This document shows, piece by piece, positions 11,265 to 22,093 of a stretch of 64,000 nt of DNA. Both the position numbers and the translations under genes were made by a program. Location: positions 620,001 through 684,000 of the forward strand of contig JARGXX010000096.1 of the NCBI GenBank assembly GCA_030374765.1, given 5' to 3'. Under the pieces are notes generated by a model, which was not told where the DNA came from, made no database searches, and worked only from the letters and a program-made list of their open reading frames with translations. Source of the stretch: Agarophyton chilense (Eukaryota; Rhodophyta; Florideophyceae; Gracilariales; Gracilariaceae). How positions within the stretch are numbered: position 1 is the first letter of the stretch; every line of letters starts with the position of its first letter.

Positions 11265-12773
11265 CCAGTTGGCGGAATGTGAATATGCGTTTGAGTTTGG
11301 GTTGGGATTAGTACTCTATGTGATAGGGTGGGACGCCGATGGTGGATTGATGCATGAGGTTGTACTTGAAGATGGTGTCCCATGCGGCATCTTCCCAAAA
11401 CTCGCCGGGTAGTCCTGCTATTTGGAGCAGTGCTCTAATCGACTCTATGATGGTGCAGTTTAATCGTTCGACTATCCCGTTTTCCTGAGGTGTATGCGAA
11501 GTGCGGAGGTGGTGTGTGATGTTTTGGTTGTATTATATGATTTGCATTTTTTGTGATGTGTATTCTTTTGCATTATCACTGCAAAAGTCCTTGAGTGGAT
11601 GACACATGGTGTGCTTGATGTGTTGCAGTGTGTGATTGATAGCTCCGGGATTTTTTGCGGTCTTTTATGAAGTTTCCAAGCGCAAATTTGCTCGTGGCTG
11701 AGACTAAAGGAAGCATGTCATTATTTCGATGGATTCATGTTGGCTCAATTGGTCCTTCTGTTTCGGAGCTGACATTTCTCCTGGAACATATCGGTGATAC
11801 TTAGGTTTGTGTGGGGCTGGGTGTTGTTTCGCATGGTGGCATGCGCTGCATGTAATGCGTACGTCGTTTGGCAGTATTGATGGCATGAGGGGGAAAAGCC
11901 GTTTGTTTCCAGTGGTGGCCAATTTGATTAGATGGGCATGGTTGAGACGTATTTGACAGTTGTAAGTGGTCAAGTGTATCTTGGAACGCTGGTATAGTTC
12001 GGTGGGAGTTGTTAAGTGTCGCACGAAGTCGGTGGTAGTTCTAGGTGTGTTACGTTGGATTGTCAGGGGTGGGAACGTGAGTAATTTTCTGATGAGTGGC
12101 CTATACGTAGGACTTGGGTGTGGTGATGCTTGAGAAGTGTGAGAATTTGTGATTTTTTGCGTGTGTCGTGTGATGGACATGGATCCTACGTTTTGGGCCG
12201 CTGTATTGTTTACCACTTCGGAATTTAATCGGTTTTGGTTATGTTTCCACTGTGCCGTGGCGATTGCGTTCGGCTCATGGCTAGTTGTGTCTATTATATA
12301 GTCACATTTAGAAGTAAACGTTACAAGCAATTTTATCGTGGCTAAGTTGTTAATAGACAGGAGGTTGTGGCGGATGTGCAGATTGGCAACGGCATGTATT
12401 CTTAGTGTTTTATTCTTGGTTGTTTTCACTTGCAGGGTTCCCCTGTGCCTGCATTTCGTCTGTTAATGTATTGCCCTGATTGCGTTTGAATGGGTTTTCT
12501 GCGTGAGGTTATTGCGTAAATGTGATGTGTGATGTGAGTGGGATGTGCGCCACTGTCCAGAATAAACGTACAAGTGGTATCCGGGTCGGCTTCAAATAGT
12601 AAATCTACATGAGATTCTGGTTGATGCTGTTGAATAGCCTGGTACAAAAATTGATGAATCTTTGTTTCTGAGTAGGGAAGAAGGGATGGTTTGGGTACTG
12701 CTTGTAGATACTTAGCATGTTGGAGAGGTGCGAGGAATTGTAGGGGACGATTAAAGCGACATTGGGAATCCAT
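11265..12773 (-). pseudogene. pol: Ty1/copia gag-pol relic (protease, GAG-pre-integrase, integrase)
   Basis: Reading the minus strand, 12773-12426 carries a protease-type FILDSGAHPTHI. From 12429 to 11704 follow HNLLSINNLA and the GAG-pre-integrase zinc motif (LNHAHLIKLA, then CSACHHAKQH). From about 11600 to 11265 comes integrase: CSDNAKEY and TPQENGIVERLN give the second Asp and the Glu of DDE. Stops lie between the pieces and no RT is present. Domain order protease-integrase before RT is the Ty1/copia order. The relic is truncated at its 3' side by the E arm. Confidence 0.85.
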
Positions 12774-14557
12774 ATGTTAACAGCTGACTTATGGGAATTA
12801 TGGTAGGAGCAGAAATGATGGTAAGGGATTTTGCTAGAGGAAAATGTGGTTGGGCAGTGTATCGGTCGGGTTACAAAGTTATCAGTGGAAATTCGATAGT
12901 TTCCTGTAAGAGTTCGAATTGTTGGAATATATAGTGTCCTTTAAAAAGAAGGTTCATAGAGATTATTAAATAATTTGAATACTCGTGTAAAGTTCTTAAT
13001 TCTGGTGGGGTTTTTGGATGATGTATATATATCCAAATTCTAGAGTTATTTATACATGCTGTTTAAGTTCTTCAATGATGAAATACATGGCTATCATTGG
13101 TTGTATCTTCTTCGATAATATTAGGAGATTTTGAGGATACAATTTTCTGGCGGATCGCCAAGTGATCGTTGAAACAGTCATCTGGTTTTGCAGTTTTTCT
13201 AGTTTAATGTTTCCAGTTTTCGTTTTCAGGAATTGGTGATCTTTTTTCGTAAAAAGTATGATGTGCGACATGATTTGCTAGATGAGGTTGAATGGAGAGT
13301 AGTATTCGTCTAGTACGATTAAACTTATTGAATGAACAAACTACTCAAGATTCCTGATAGCTGTCGATTTTTCTTCAGCTCGAATGTTCGTAAAGACTTT
13401 GGATCGAAATGTGAAATTGGCTTGCTTCTATTGGTATATGAGGGCTTAGATAGTGGCAGCTTATGTTTTTTTTGCGCGAGATATTACAGAGCGTATTTAG
13501 TTTCAATGAGGTTTGGGATTTTGTTTGTTTTGTCGAAGTCTATGATACCGGGAGGAAGGTGGGTGATGTTTTAATCCAGAGCCTGCGTAGGTATTATTAT
13601 TTCCGGAGACTTGACGAAAAATTGACGCCTCTGCGTTTGGTCGACTAAAGCTTTACTCCACCTCCTCGTGGCGTCGACTGGGCAGCGTAAGCTGGCTAAC
13701 GGAGTAAGTCAGGGAAAGATCCCTGTTGGAGAGGAAAGTGATCAGGCCCCCGTAGGCCAGTGATCCCTATCAAGTGGGTGTGTTCTTTTTTAGAATTCTT
13801 GAGACTTATTTCAATTTTTTGAAGAAATTAAATTATCGGTACTTCGAGGCCGGGCGTTGCAGTATGTTGGTGAAAATTAAAATTTTAAGGCTAGGTTCGA
13901 CGAAATGCAGAGCTTAATTGAGTTACCGTATGGGTTGTTGTTCATTGGGCTTTGCTGGCGTTGCTTGTGTTAGAGTCCAGAAACGGGATTATGTAAGGTC
14001 TTTCCTTAATTGGGTGATCAGAGATTTTTCTCCGTGCGCAAGTTTATCATCAGTGCGACCCGGGAAATCGCGTGAAAGCCGTATCTGGCTGGGGGTTATA
14101 CGTGTTTTTCAATCGAGTCTTATAATGTTTTTTAAAGTTGCATATCGAAATTGACTGTTTTTGCGATATTGGTGTTTAGTTTTTGAAGGGTTTTCTGAAA
14201 AACAATTGTTCAAATTTCTGTACCATGCGCCTTGCGTAATGAAGTAAGGCGGGGGTGTTTAAAGCACCAAGGTCTGTATAGTAGTAACTGTGGGAAGTGT
14301 TGTCGAGGCACGAATCTCAGGGACTTGGCGGATACGAGGGCCAGACCTAATTCCACTTGTATGGAGGTCGGGCGGCGGCTGGACCTATTGTGGTCGAGCG
14401 CCCAGCCGGGAGCAGCCCTCCCAAACGCGCGAGCCTGTACTACGGGTTAAAGTAGTCCCGAGAACGGAATGGGCTGATCGTTCTCAGAGATGATGAACCT
14501 GCAACAAAAAAAATTTCAAACAGCAGGGCTCTCGGGCAGGAAACCGAGTGCAAGGGG
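12774..14557. other. No recognisable gene
   Basis: A/T-rich in its left half, with only short ORFs that look like chance. 13050-13271 (minus) could be a remnant of copia gag but shows no motif. 13640-13790 and 14220-14480 are GC-richer and could be a leader of the ORF at 14558; I see no tRNA or rRNA signature. Confidence 0.5.
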
Positions 14558-15526
14558 ATGGATGCTTTGGGCATCCTTAGAAAAGCTTTTCGGGGTAATC
14601 TTTTAGGATACCTCGGAGAAAAGTCGCAGAGTAAAAATGCTCTCCTTCGTGTAATCAGGAATGAGGTACCGGGAATCCCTAAAGAGGGTGAAGTGGATAC
14701 CGTATTCCGGTGCATTGAAGATAAAACATACCCACTAAGTGTCGAAGGAAGTGCGTCGAAGGCGAGGCCTTCTAGGGAGGTAGCGATTACTCGAGTTGTA
14801 ACCGGCTCGGATCAGAAACCCCGGGAGCGTTCAAGACGCACACTAGAGGGCAAAGAGGGTGAGTCCTCGAGTGAATATGAGTCCGATTCCGCTTCAGATT
14901 CCGACTCAGAGGAAGAGACTGCTGCCCACCTCAGTGAAATGCAAAGAATTCGTTCTTCCATGGAGGGGTTTGAGAAGGTGCAAAAGCGCATGACTAACGA
15001 CATAAAGGAATTGAAGGAGTCGCGGAAGAGTTCAAAGAAAAAATTAAAGGAGGAGGATTTTCTCGCCAACATCAGACCGGCGATGGAAGTGGTTGTTGTC
15101 GATTCCGGCAATGACTCTGACTCAGAGCCCAACGATGGAAATGAGGGAACTTCTAGCCTCGCGAGGAAGACTTTGAGTTTGAAGCGGCAGAAGGCTAACA
15201 AGAAGTTCTGGGTTGCTTTCGCTGGCAAACCGTTTCCTAAACCACACGTATCTGTTGACAGTCTTGAAGGTGAAGATATGCTCCGCAAAGCCCTGACGAA
15301 TTATCCGACAGTCTCTGCGTGGGTTGAAGCTCGTCATTTGACGGGCATTCGGAACCGCCAGGCAGCTGCAAAGCTAGCTCGGGTTATTGACTGCCTCATC
15401 AGCTCGCCGTGCCTAATAACAGCCAAAAACGAGTTGGCAGTGAAGTTACCAACTCGTAGGTTGGCAGCAGTGATAATGGGTGACAAGACCGGAAACTGGG
15501 AAGCGGCCACAGAACTCGAAGAATAG
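14558..15526 (+). CDS. Unrecognised acidic coiled-coil ORF, 322 aa (possible retroelement ORF1)
   Basis: ATG at 14558, stop TAG at 15524. The middle (about residues 105-130) is a Glu/Ser/Asp run, followed by a Lys/Glu-rich segment with coiled-coil spacing (about 130-175). The C-terminal part is basic and globular-looking (KKFWVAFAGKPFPKP, then TNYPTVSAWVEARHL). After the TAG the same frame continues for about 39 codons to a second TAG near 15643, so the present C-terminus may be a premature stop. No domain is recognised. Neighbours are transposon relics and I see no RT downstream, so a gag-like ORF1 is only a guess. Confidence 0.45.
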   Translation: MDALGILRKAFRGNLLGYLGEKSQSKNALLRVIRNEVPGIPKEGEVDTVFRCIEDKTYPLSVEGSASKARPSREVAITRVVTGSDQKPRERSRRTLEGKEGESSSEYESDSASDSDSEEETAAHLSEMQRIRSSMEGFEKVQKRMTNDIKELKESRKSSKKKLKEEDFLANIRPAMEVVVVDSGNDSDSEPNDGNEGTSSLARKTLSLKRQKANKKFWVAFAGKPFPKPHVSVDSLEGEDMLRKALTNYPTVSAWVEARHLTGIRNRQAAAKLARVIDCLISSPCLITAKNELAVKLPTRRLAAVIMGDKTGNWEAATELEE

Positions 15527-15646
15527 CACTACGATTTGATAAGCGAGTCAATGAGGCGTAAGCTTCACAAGTTGGCGAAACTTCGGAAAGAGTTTAAGGA
15601 GGACAAGTCAGCCTTGGCTGATCAAGGTGACGGGAACAAAGCATAG

Positions 15647-16760
15647 AAAAAAATGACAACAGAAACTGCAAATTTTAGTTCGATGGGCATGAGGGATTTG
15701 TTTCCTATCGCAGGGGCGTCCGATAAATAGGACGGGCATATAAAGGAAGCAAGCGCACGACAAAGACAAAAGTATGGAACACAAAAAGAAGAATCCAAAG
15801 CATACCTGAGGGACTTCCAAGTGTGCTTTATTGTTTATATGCCGAGCATATTCACCCCTCTCTATTGTTACAGGAGAGAAACGCTGCCCAAATGGCCTGG
15901 CGAGCAATTCTTGCAAGGAATCGGGGAGGATTCCTTCCGCCGGAATGAATTCCGTTGCAAAGGAGTCCGTAAGAGAGGTGGATTCTATGTTTGAATACAG
16001 TGACCCCATTAATGGGTCGTTCTGAATCCAAATCTAGTATCATTGCCAGAAATTGTTGTGGCAGCCTCGACGGGTATATCTCGTTAATATCAAACAATAC
16101 CCAACTAAAGTATGTGAAAAATAATTACGCAAAGTGGAGGTTGAGAGAACTAAGAAGCCTTTCTTCTGAAGGGAAGGCGGAAAAGATTGGAAACTGATAA
16201 GGATCTGCGCTGAGGCGGGCTAGGAGTTCGTGAAAAAAAGATCGACTAGCCGATCAGGAAATAGAATGCCGAATACGATGGAAAATCGATTTAAGAGATA
16301 TAATCGACCACATGAACTCTATCAGCCCATAACAAAACATCCCTGGCCAAAGAGCCAGGGATGCAGAGCGGTTACACCAGAACATTCACATCTTTCACCG
16401 TATCGATGTGAGATAGGGCTGGGGGTTTGGGATGATCATGTGGAAACTTAAACCGAAAATCGTTTAAGTCGGTTTGTCAGATTTCTGAAACAGACTCACA
16501 AAATTCTTACACTTGCAATCAGTTTTCCGAAAAAATCGTAAAAACAGAAAAGCCCTTCCCGAAATATCAATTTAAAGCTTGAAACCTATATCACAAATAG
16601 CATGTGTAATTGGGAACTTAGTATTGGGCCTGGTTGTGGGAGTCTAAATTGGTTGTTGGTCTAGGAATGGTTTTTGCGGAGGGGGGGTGAGCTGGCTGGG
16701 ACTTAATTAATTTCTGGTTCAGTCGCGTGGATGCCATCGCGTAGTAGTTAAAAAACACAA
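15647..16760. other. No recognisable gene
   Basis: Short ORFs only. 15870-16000 (plus) has a small open stretch with no recognisable motif. Confidence 0.45.
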
Positions 16761-16762
16761 TA

Positions 16763-16892
16763 CAGTGCGTTTCAAAAACATATCCCTTTACAAAAACTGC
16801 GCCAAAAGGCATTTCCCGCACTGTAGAACACATTTCACAACAAATAAAAACCACTAAGTCAATACCACTGTTTCAAAAGTATATCCTTTATA
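16763..16892 (+). repeat. Left terminal repeat with two direct repeats (outer and inner)
   Basis: Outer copy GTTTCAAAAACATATCCCTT at 16769-16788; inner copy GTTTCAAAAGTATATCCTTT at 16870-16889, in the same direction. This is the IR/DR layout known from Tc1-family elements such as Sleeping Beauty. Confidence 0.75.
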
Positions 16893-16909
16893 CAATCATT
16901 TGCTCAATT

Positions 16910-17928
16910 ATGGCTCGTGGCGCACCTGTGACACGCTCTGAACAGCTTGAAATCATGGAAGTAGTAGGTGAGGGTCTTCTTCCGGCAGATATAGCCCGAA
17001 AACTCAAGCGCAGCCCAAAAACAATCAGCAACTTCGTCAAAAACCCCGCTACATACAAAAAAGCGTTCAACCGGCCGTCCTACGTCACTATTCCCGCCCG
17101 ATGAGCGTAAAATTAAGCGAGAACTATGTCGTAACACTTCGTCTTGCGAAAACATTGTCAAAAATCTAAATTTTACTCTATCAAGATCTACAATATGGCG
17201 TTAAGTCATTCGACAAAATTTGTTCAAGTACAAAAAAATGAGGAAAACTGTTCTTTTAAAAGATATTCACAAGAAAAATCGAGTTGAATGGTGTGCTCAA
17301 AAGGCTTATTGGAAAACGGAATGGAATAGTGTTATCTTTCCCGACGAAAAAAAGTTTAACATTGATGGTCCAGATTGCTATAAATTTTATTGGCATGATC
17401 TAAGAAAAGAAAAGAAAAAATTTGTGACCAGGCATTCAGGAGGCGCATCAGTAATGGTTTGGGCTGGAATTTCTAAGAAAAGAGCAACTGCTATGGTTTT
17501 TGTTGAAACTACAATTAACTGTGAGAAGTCTGCTGAGGTTCTAGAAAACTATCTTTTTTTTCATACTGTATGCACAAAGAAGAATTCATTTTTCAGCAAG
17601 ATAATGCACTTGTGCTTAAGTCTAATTCTATGAAACAGTGGTTCAATAGTCAAAATATGTCGGTTATGGAATGACCTGCGCGCTCTCCTGACCTCAAACC
17701 TATCAAAAACATTTGCGGAATGTTGGCCCGAATGGTTTATGGGCAAGGAAGGCAATTTGGTACAGTTTTTGATCTGAGAAATTGTATCAAAGATTTCTGG
17801 GAAAAGATTGACTGTAATTCTATCAATCCTTTTACAAAATCAATTCCAAAGCGTTGTATAAGTGTTATACAGGCTAAAGGAGCAAAAATGAACTACTCAA
17901 CTCGCGTTAGAATAAAAAGGATGCAATA
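16910..17928 (+). pseudogene. Tc1/mariner transposase, degenerate
   Basis: The N-terminal part (16910-17104) has a helix-turn-helix (GEGLLPADIARKLKRSPKTI) for binding the ends. A frame at 17220-17633 carries the catalytic region: FPDEKKFNIDGPD with the first Asp, then SGGASVMVWAGIS. After a frameshift come FQQDNA with the second Asp, and SPDLKPIKN where PIEN is usual, so the third acidic residue is Lys. Stops and frameshifts separate the pieces. Confidence 0.85.
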
Positions 17929-18055
17929 AAGGTTATGTTTTTGAAACAGTTTTTTTACTTGAAAATTTTTTCACACTGATTGTGTTAGTTTTACTGTAGC
18001 TAAAACGTCGATTTTTAGAAAATTTGCGCGAGGGATATGATTTTGAAATAGACTT
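17928..18055 (-). repeat. Right terminal repeat with two direct repeats (inner and outer)
   Basis: Inner copy AAAGGTTATGTTTTTGAAAC at 17930-17949; outer diverged copy GAGGGATATGATTTTGAAAT at 18030-18049. Both are reverse complements of the left-end repeats. Confidence 0.7.
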
Positions 18056-18057
18056 TA

Positions 18058-18434
18058 GCTTCGTATTAAAAATTGAATTAATGTTGTCAAATTTTTTTTT
18101 ACATAGCCAATTAATACTTAGAATGCGGAGCGATATAGTACGAGCGTAGCGAGCTGTCACTGTAGTCAATGAGAGGGAATGTGGGTTTGACGTTCGGCAG
18201 GAGTGTATTGTGTTATGTTTGGTGGTAAATGGTTATCGTTGGATGTAAGTATGGCGTTGTTGTAGAGGCCTTGGATTATTGGACTGTTTCGTAGGTGGCG
18301 CCCAAGGCGTCCGGCGCGACGTTGGGATTTGGATTCCGTGGTGAGTTTGGGGAGAGCACTAACGGTTCATTTCACTTCGTCGACGTCGTTGTCATCCCGT
18401 TGTCGCCTAACTGTTCTGTTCCCGTACTGTATAG
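18058..18434. other. Spacer downstream of the NB-ARC/WD40 gene
   Basis: Between the transposon end and the stop codon of the minus-strand NB-ARC/WD40 gene. No ORF or repeat is recognised. It should contain that gene's 3' UTR. Confidence 0.4.
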
Positions 18435-21400
18435 TTACCTCACTATTCTACAACTTCCAGAAACTATTCTACAACTTCCAGAAAACGTAAGTGAAAAACA
18501 CGTGTCGCCCAAGCGCCACACATTTGAGACGGTTGCCAGTACTAACTCCCTGCCCTCATCGTCTAGGACTCGTAGGTCCCGCACGGCAACCTGGACACTA
18601 AAGTGCGCATTCTGGGATGAATCATCTGTCGGCCACAGCGCATGATCTGACGTCTCCACGCACTCGTCTCGACTCACGTCCCACAGCCTCCACAACCCCT
18701 GATGCTCACGCGATTCAACTCGCGAACCGTGCGCGTCCACACCGACCTGTATCACGGTCCCGTCGCAAGTATACGGTCCTCCGACGGCTCGACCGTTGAG
18801 CGCGTCCCACACGCGAACAGTGTTGTCCGATGACCCGGACACGATTCGAGTCCCATCCGCGCTCATTGCCACGCAGTTTACACCACCCATTTGACCAGTG
18901 AGAGACTGTCCCACCGCCTCTCCGCTGAGCGCGTCCCACACTCGCACTGTCTTGTCCGATGACCCGGACACGATTCGAGTCCCATCCGCGCTCATCGCCA
19001 CGCACTTCACAGCAGCGATATGACCAGTGAGAGGCTGTCCCACCGCCTCTCCGCTGCGCGCGTCCCACACGCGAACTGTCTTGTCAAGTGACCCGGACAC
19101 GATTCGAGTCCCATCCACGCTCATCGCCACGCACGTCACATCATCCGTGTGGCCCGTGAGAGGCTGTCCCACCGCCTCTCCGCTGCGCGCGTCCCACACT
19201 TGCACTGTACGGTCCCATGACCCGGACAAGATTCGAGTCCCATCCGCGCTCATCGCCACGCACGTCACCCGACCCGTGTGGCCTGTGCGAGGCTTTCTCA
19301 CCGCCTCTCCGCTCAACGCTCCTTCACTTGGCTCCTCACTTCCGCAACACGCGAAAATTCGCTGTAGCTTCCTCCGTCGTCGGACACCTTGTTTTCCGAG
19401 GATACGCATCATCGCACCTGTTTCGGTGTCCCACACGACAACCTTTCCGTTGTGGTATCCCGTCGCCATCCTCCTTTGGTCCAGTGAAAAGGCACAACAA
19501 GTGGCGTCTAGTATCCAATCCAGACTGTCTCTTTCGACGCTCAAGTTCTGGATATTGCGAGTGCCACTCGTAAGGTTATACCTCGCAACCAGCATAGCCT
19601 CCCTATAATGACGCTCCAAAAGGACAATTTCGTCGCCGTCATAGCTCACGCCAATAATACGTCCAAGGCTCGGGATCGTATCCAGCATTGCACCACCCGC
19701 TGGTTGCAAAAATCCTACAGAAGCTTTAGCCCACGGTCTCGGTGCACTACGCTCTATCTCCTCGACAAACTTTCGAGTCTTTTCACACTGCGTCGCATAC
19801 CACAACAATCGACCGTGCATCTGAAACCACGCTTCATACGGATTGTTGTTAACATACCCCCAACTCATGCGGGCAGCCTTTCCAATGATTTCCAGATGCT
19901 TTCTTTCATCCGAGATCACGGTACTGCCCGCCCCGGCGCCATCTATTCCTTGTTCGAGGTCTTGCTCTACGACCGAAATCCCGCCGTTTTGCAGACGCAT
20001 CACGATCCATTGCGGTTTTGACAGTAGCCATAGCAATTCATCAACGTATCCTGCATTGCGAAGTACTCTGCAAAGATTGTTGTGAATATAACCGTCATCG
20101 CCAGTATTCCACCACGCTGCTCGCAACCAGTTGCCGTCTTCAGTGGTCTCAGATCGAATGTAGTTGTGAATTAAAGTTCGAAAGAACATTTGAGCTTCGT
20201 GCTCTTCTGATGCCTTTAGAACAGCAGTGTTTAAGACCAAGTCGTGTAGCTGAACAGATATAAAACCACTTTCCCTCCTCACTTGCAAGACTGAGACACC
20301 ATTCATCATTTCTACAACTTTCTCAACTTCAGCCAAGCTCTCCAAGCCCCACAGGTTCTTCAGCATGTTGAGCGGAACACACTGTTGTTTTTGAACAACA
20401 CAAAAGGCCCGAAACAGCTTCTGGTAGTTCCTGCATTCACTCCGCATCTCCAGCACTTCAAGGGAAACATCCACAATGTTCGTAAGAGTGCCGTATCCCG
20501 CCGCAGGGATATCCAGCAAGTCTTTTCGCTTCGACAACAGATCTCGATGAAAATCGGACCATGCATTCTGCTTTTGATCTACATACTGCTCAAGAGAATA
20601 CTTCCATACTGAGCCTCCAGCAATGCCAAGTGCAAGTGGGAGCCCCTGGCATATGTGAAGAATAGATTCGAAGGCATTCTTGTTCACGGCGTCAAGCCTG
20701 TGCTCTGCACCAAAACCAGCATGCCTCATCAGCATACGTCTGGCTAACTCGCCATGGGCTTCTTTCTCCGAAAACTCAATCCGCTTATCAGTTTGTCCCA
20801 GAAAACGCTTGTCTCTCGTGGTGTACACCAGTCGACTGCCTTCGTTCACCATTGTGCAAAGTAGGGTGAACACACTGGAATCAATGCCGTTCAACCACCA
20901 TATGTCATCTACAAGAAACAGACACTTATGAGGTCTGAACCATATAGAGGCCTTGTCCGATGCCTCTTGCAGCGTTTTGGAAGCTCTTACCTGTTCCGCC
21001 AGCCGTGAACCGTTTGTCCGTTCTACAATACTTGCGATACCCTGTATGATCGTCGATAGTGTGGCATCATTGCCAAGTTGAATGTAAAGAGTACCACCAG
21101 GAAATCGTTCCTTGACTTCTTTGTCGGACGCAAGGCCTCGCAGAGCGCATGTTTTGCCAACGCCACCTTTCCCGGTGGCGAGAACAGCAACAATGCGATT
21201 CTCGGACTTGTCGTCCAGAATTGCTTTTTTCAGTTCTCCCTCGCATGTGGTGGTAGTGCTGTAGTCCAGAGTCAGTCGGGGTGGGTTGGGTGGCACGTTG
21301 TTATCCGGTAAGTACCTATCTTGGCCCGAATTCTGTGCATCTCTAAGCGTCGGAGAGACGTTGTCAGTTAGGAATTGGAAGAACTCGTTCACATCCGTCT

Positions 21401-21725
21401 GGCACTGCCCCAATACTTTTTCCATTCGGCGGACTCGATTTAGTACCGTAGCTTTGTCGATATCTGACTGCAAGTCGTTGAGTTCGACGGAGTTTTGTTT
21501 CAAAACGTCATAAAAACGCGACAACCTTGCGAGTGTTACGAAGTCGGGGGTTGACAAGCCTTCAAGCTGTCGAATCATATCATTCGCACCACTGTACTGA
21601 CTTCGCAGTTGGCGAAGCTTCGTCTTGTTATCTTGGGCAATATCCTTGCGTTCGAAGAACCTGTTCACAGTGGTCTCGAGCTTTTGAAGCACCGCAAACA
21701 GGTCCTGAAACGCCGGAGGATCCAT
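18435..21725 (-). CDS. NB-ARC/WD40 STAND-type NTPase, 1096 aa
   Basis: ATG at 21723-21725, intact to 18435. Residues 1-150 are helical with coiled-coil character. The NB-ARC core has a Walker A (GKGGVGKT, about 185-192), a kinase-2/Walker B motif (LFLVDDIW, about 269-276), SRLVYTTRD (about 297-305) and GLPLAL (about 361-366). A helical linker follows. From about residue 700 there are weak WD-like blades, then four almost identical 43-residue WD40 repeats (about 810-985, each with DGTRI(L/V)SGS and VWDA), then a degenerate tail. STAND proteins of this layout (Apaf-1-like, fungal HNWD/HET-E) act as ligand-triggered oligomerising switches; a role in recognition or cell death is inference. A 21-bp in-frame duplication lies at the C-terminus. 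Confidence 0.9.
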   Translation of the reverse strand: MDPPAFQDLFAVLQKLETTVNRFFERKDIAQDNKTKLRQLRSQYSGANDMIRQLEGLSTPDFVTLARLSRFYDVLKQNSVELNDLQSDIDKATVLNRVRRMEKVLGQCQTDVNEFFQFLTDNVSPTLRDAQNSGQDRYLPDNNVPPNPPRLTLDYSTTTTCEGELKKAILDDKSENRIVAVLATGKGGVGKTCALRGLASDKEVKERFPGGTLYIQLGNDATLSTIIQGIASIVERTNGSRLAEQVRASKTLQEASDKASIWFRPHKCLFLVDDIWWLNGIDSSVFTLLCTMVNEGSRLVYTTRDKRFLGQTDKRIEFSEKEAHGELARRMLMRHAGFGAEHRLDAVNKNAFESILHICQGLPLALGIAGGSVWKYSLEQYVDQKQNAWSDFHRDLLSKRKDLLDIPAAGYGTLTNIVDVSLEVLEMRSECRNYQKLFRAFCVVQKQQCVPLNMLKNLWGLESLAEVEKVVEMMNGVSVLQVRRESGFISVQLHDLVLNTAVLKASEEHEAQMFFRTLIHNYIRSETTEDGNWLRAAWWNTGDDGYIHNNLCRVLRNAGYVDELLWLLSKPQWIVMRLQNGGISVVEQDLEQGIDGAGAGSTVISDERKHLEIIGKAARMSWGYVNNNPYEAWFQMHGRLLWYATQCEKTRKFVEEIERSAPRPWAKASVGFLQPAGGAMLDTIPSLGRIIGVSYDGDEIVLLERHYREAMLVARYNLTSGTRNIQNLSVERDSLDWILDATCCAFSLDQRRMATGYHNGKVVVWDTETGAMMRILGKQGVRRRRKLQRIFACCGSEEPSEGALSGEAVRKPRTGHTGRVTCVAMSADGTRILSGSWDRTVQVWDARSGEAVGQPLTGHTDDVTCVAMSVDGTRIVSGSLDKTVRVWDARSGEAVGQPLTGHIAAVKCVAMSADGTRIVSGSSDKTVRVWDALSGEAVGQSLTGQMGGVNCVAMSADGTRIVSGSSDNTVRVWDALNGRAVGGPYTCDGTVIQVGVDAHGSRVESREHQGLWRLWDVSRDECVETSDHALWPTDDSSQNAHFSVQVAVRDLRVLDDEGRELVLATVSNVWRLGDTCFSLTFSGSCRIVSGSCRIVR
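18442..18483. repeat. 21-bp tandem duplication at the 3' end of the NB-ARC/WD40 gene
   Basis: Two copies of the 21-bp unit start at 18442 and 18463. They encode a repeated SGSCRIV at the C-terminus and keep the frame. Confidence 0.85.
18790..19300 (-). repeat. Four near-identical 129-bp WD40-coding repeats
   Basis: Successive units recur every 129 bp, for example the cluster gtcccaccgcctctccgctg near 18907, 19036 and 19165. They differ at only a few codons, much more alike than WD40 blades within an ordinary protein. Confidence 0.85.
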
Positions 21726-22090
21726 GGTGGCGGCGCTGAGGGCAAAAAATGGTGCGTGTCGGCTGGATGGTGATGCAGTGAAGCATCGAGGAGAGGTTGC
21801 AACCCGTGTGGTGGTGGTGGGTTTAAACCGAATGAAGGCGAAGCCGAAGGCGAGGGCAAGGCGTACGTTGGGGCAGCGGTGCGAGCGTGAGATATGGGCG
21901 TCGATGTTTGTCGCGGGCTAGTGAGCGCTGCGACTGGCAGCCTCACAAAAAAAGTGACAACCAGACGGCAACGAGGCACACACGAATGGGCAGGGGGTGA
22001 GCCAACCGGAGCGCTGCATTGCGCCAACTGGATCCGTATGCGCAGGTAAGGTAACCCATTGCTGACTGCCAACGATGACCAAGCAGCAGC
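21726..22090. other. Intergenic, 5' side of the NB-ARC/WD40 gene
   Basis: GC-rich with no convincing ORF. It must contain the promoter of the minus-strand gene; no TATA box or named element is evident. Confidence 0.4.
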
Positions 22091-22093
22091 CGC

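Larger units (their letters stand above)
16763..18055 (+). mobile_element. Tc1/mariner element with IR/DR-type ends, inactive
   Basis: The element is bounded by TA at 16761-16762 and TA at 18056-18057. Its left end starts CAGTGCGTTTCAAAAACATA and the right end is a diverged reverse complement. A second, inner pair (16868-16892 and 17928-17951) repeats the same motif, so each end holds two transposase-binding-like repeats. Length 1293 bp fits the family. The transposase inside is broken by stops and frameshifts. Confidence 0.85.

Noticed and set aside
18715-19608. Several ORFs on both strands inside the WD40 region
   Set aside because: Arise from the periodic WD40-coding repeats of the minus-strand gene.
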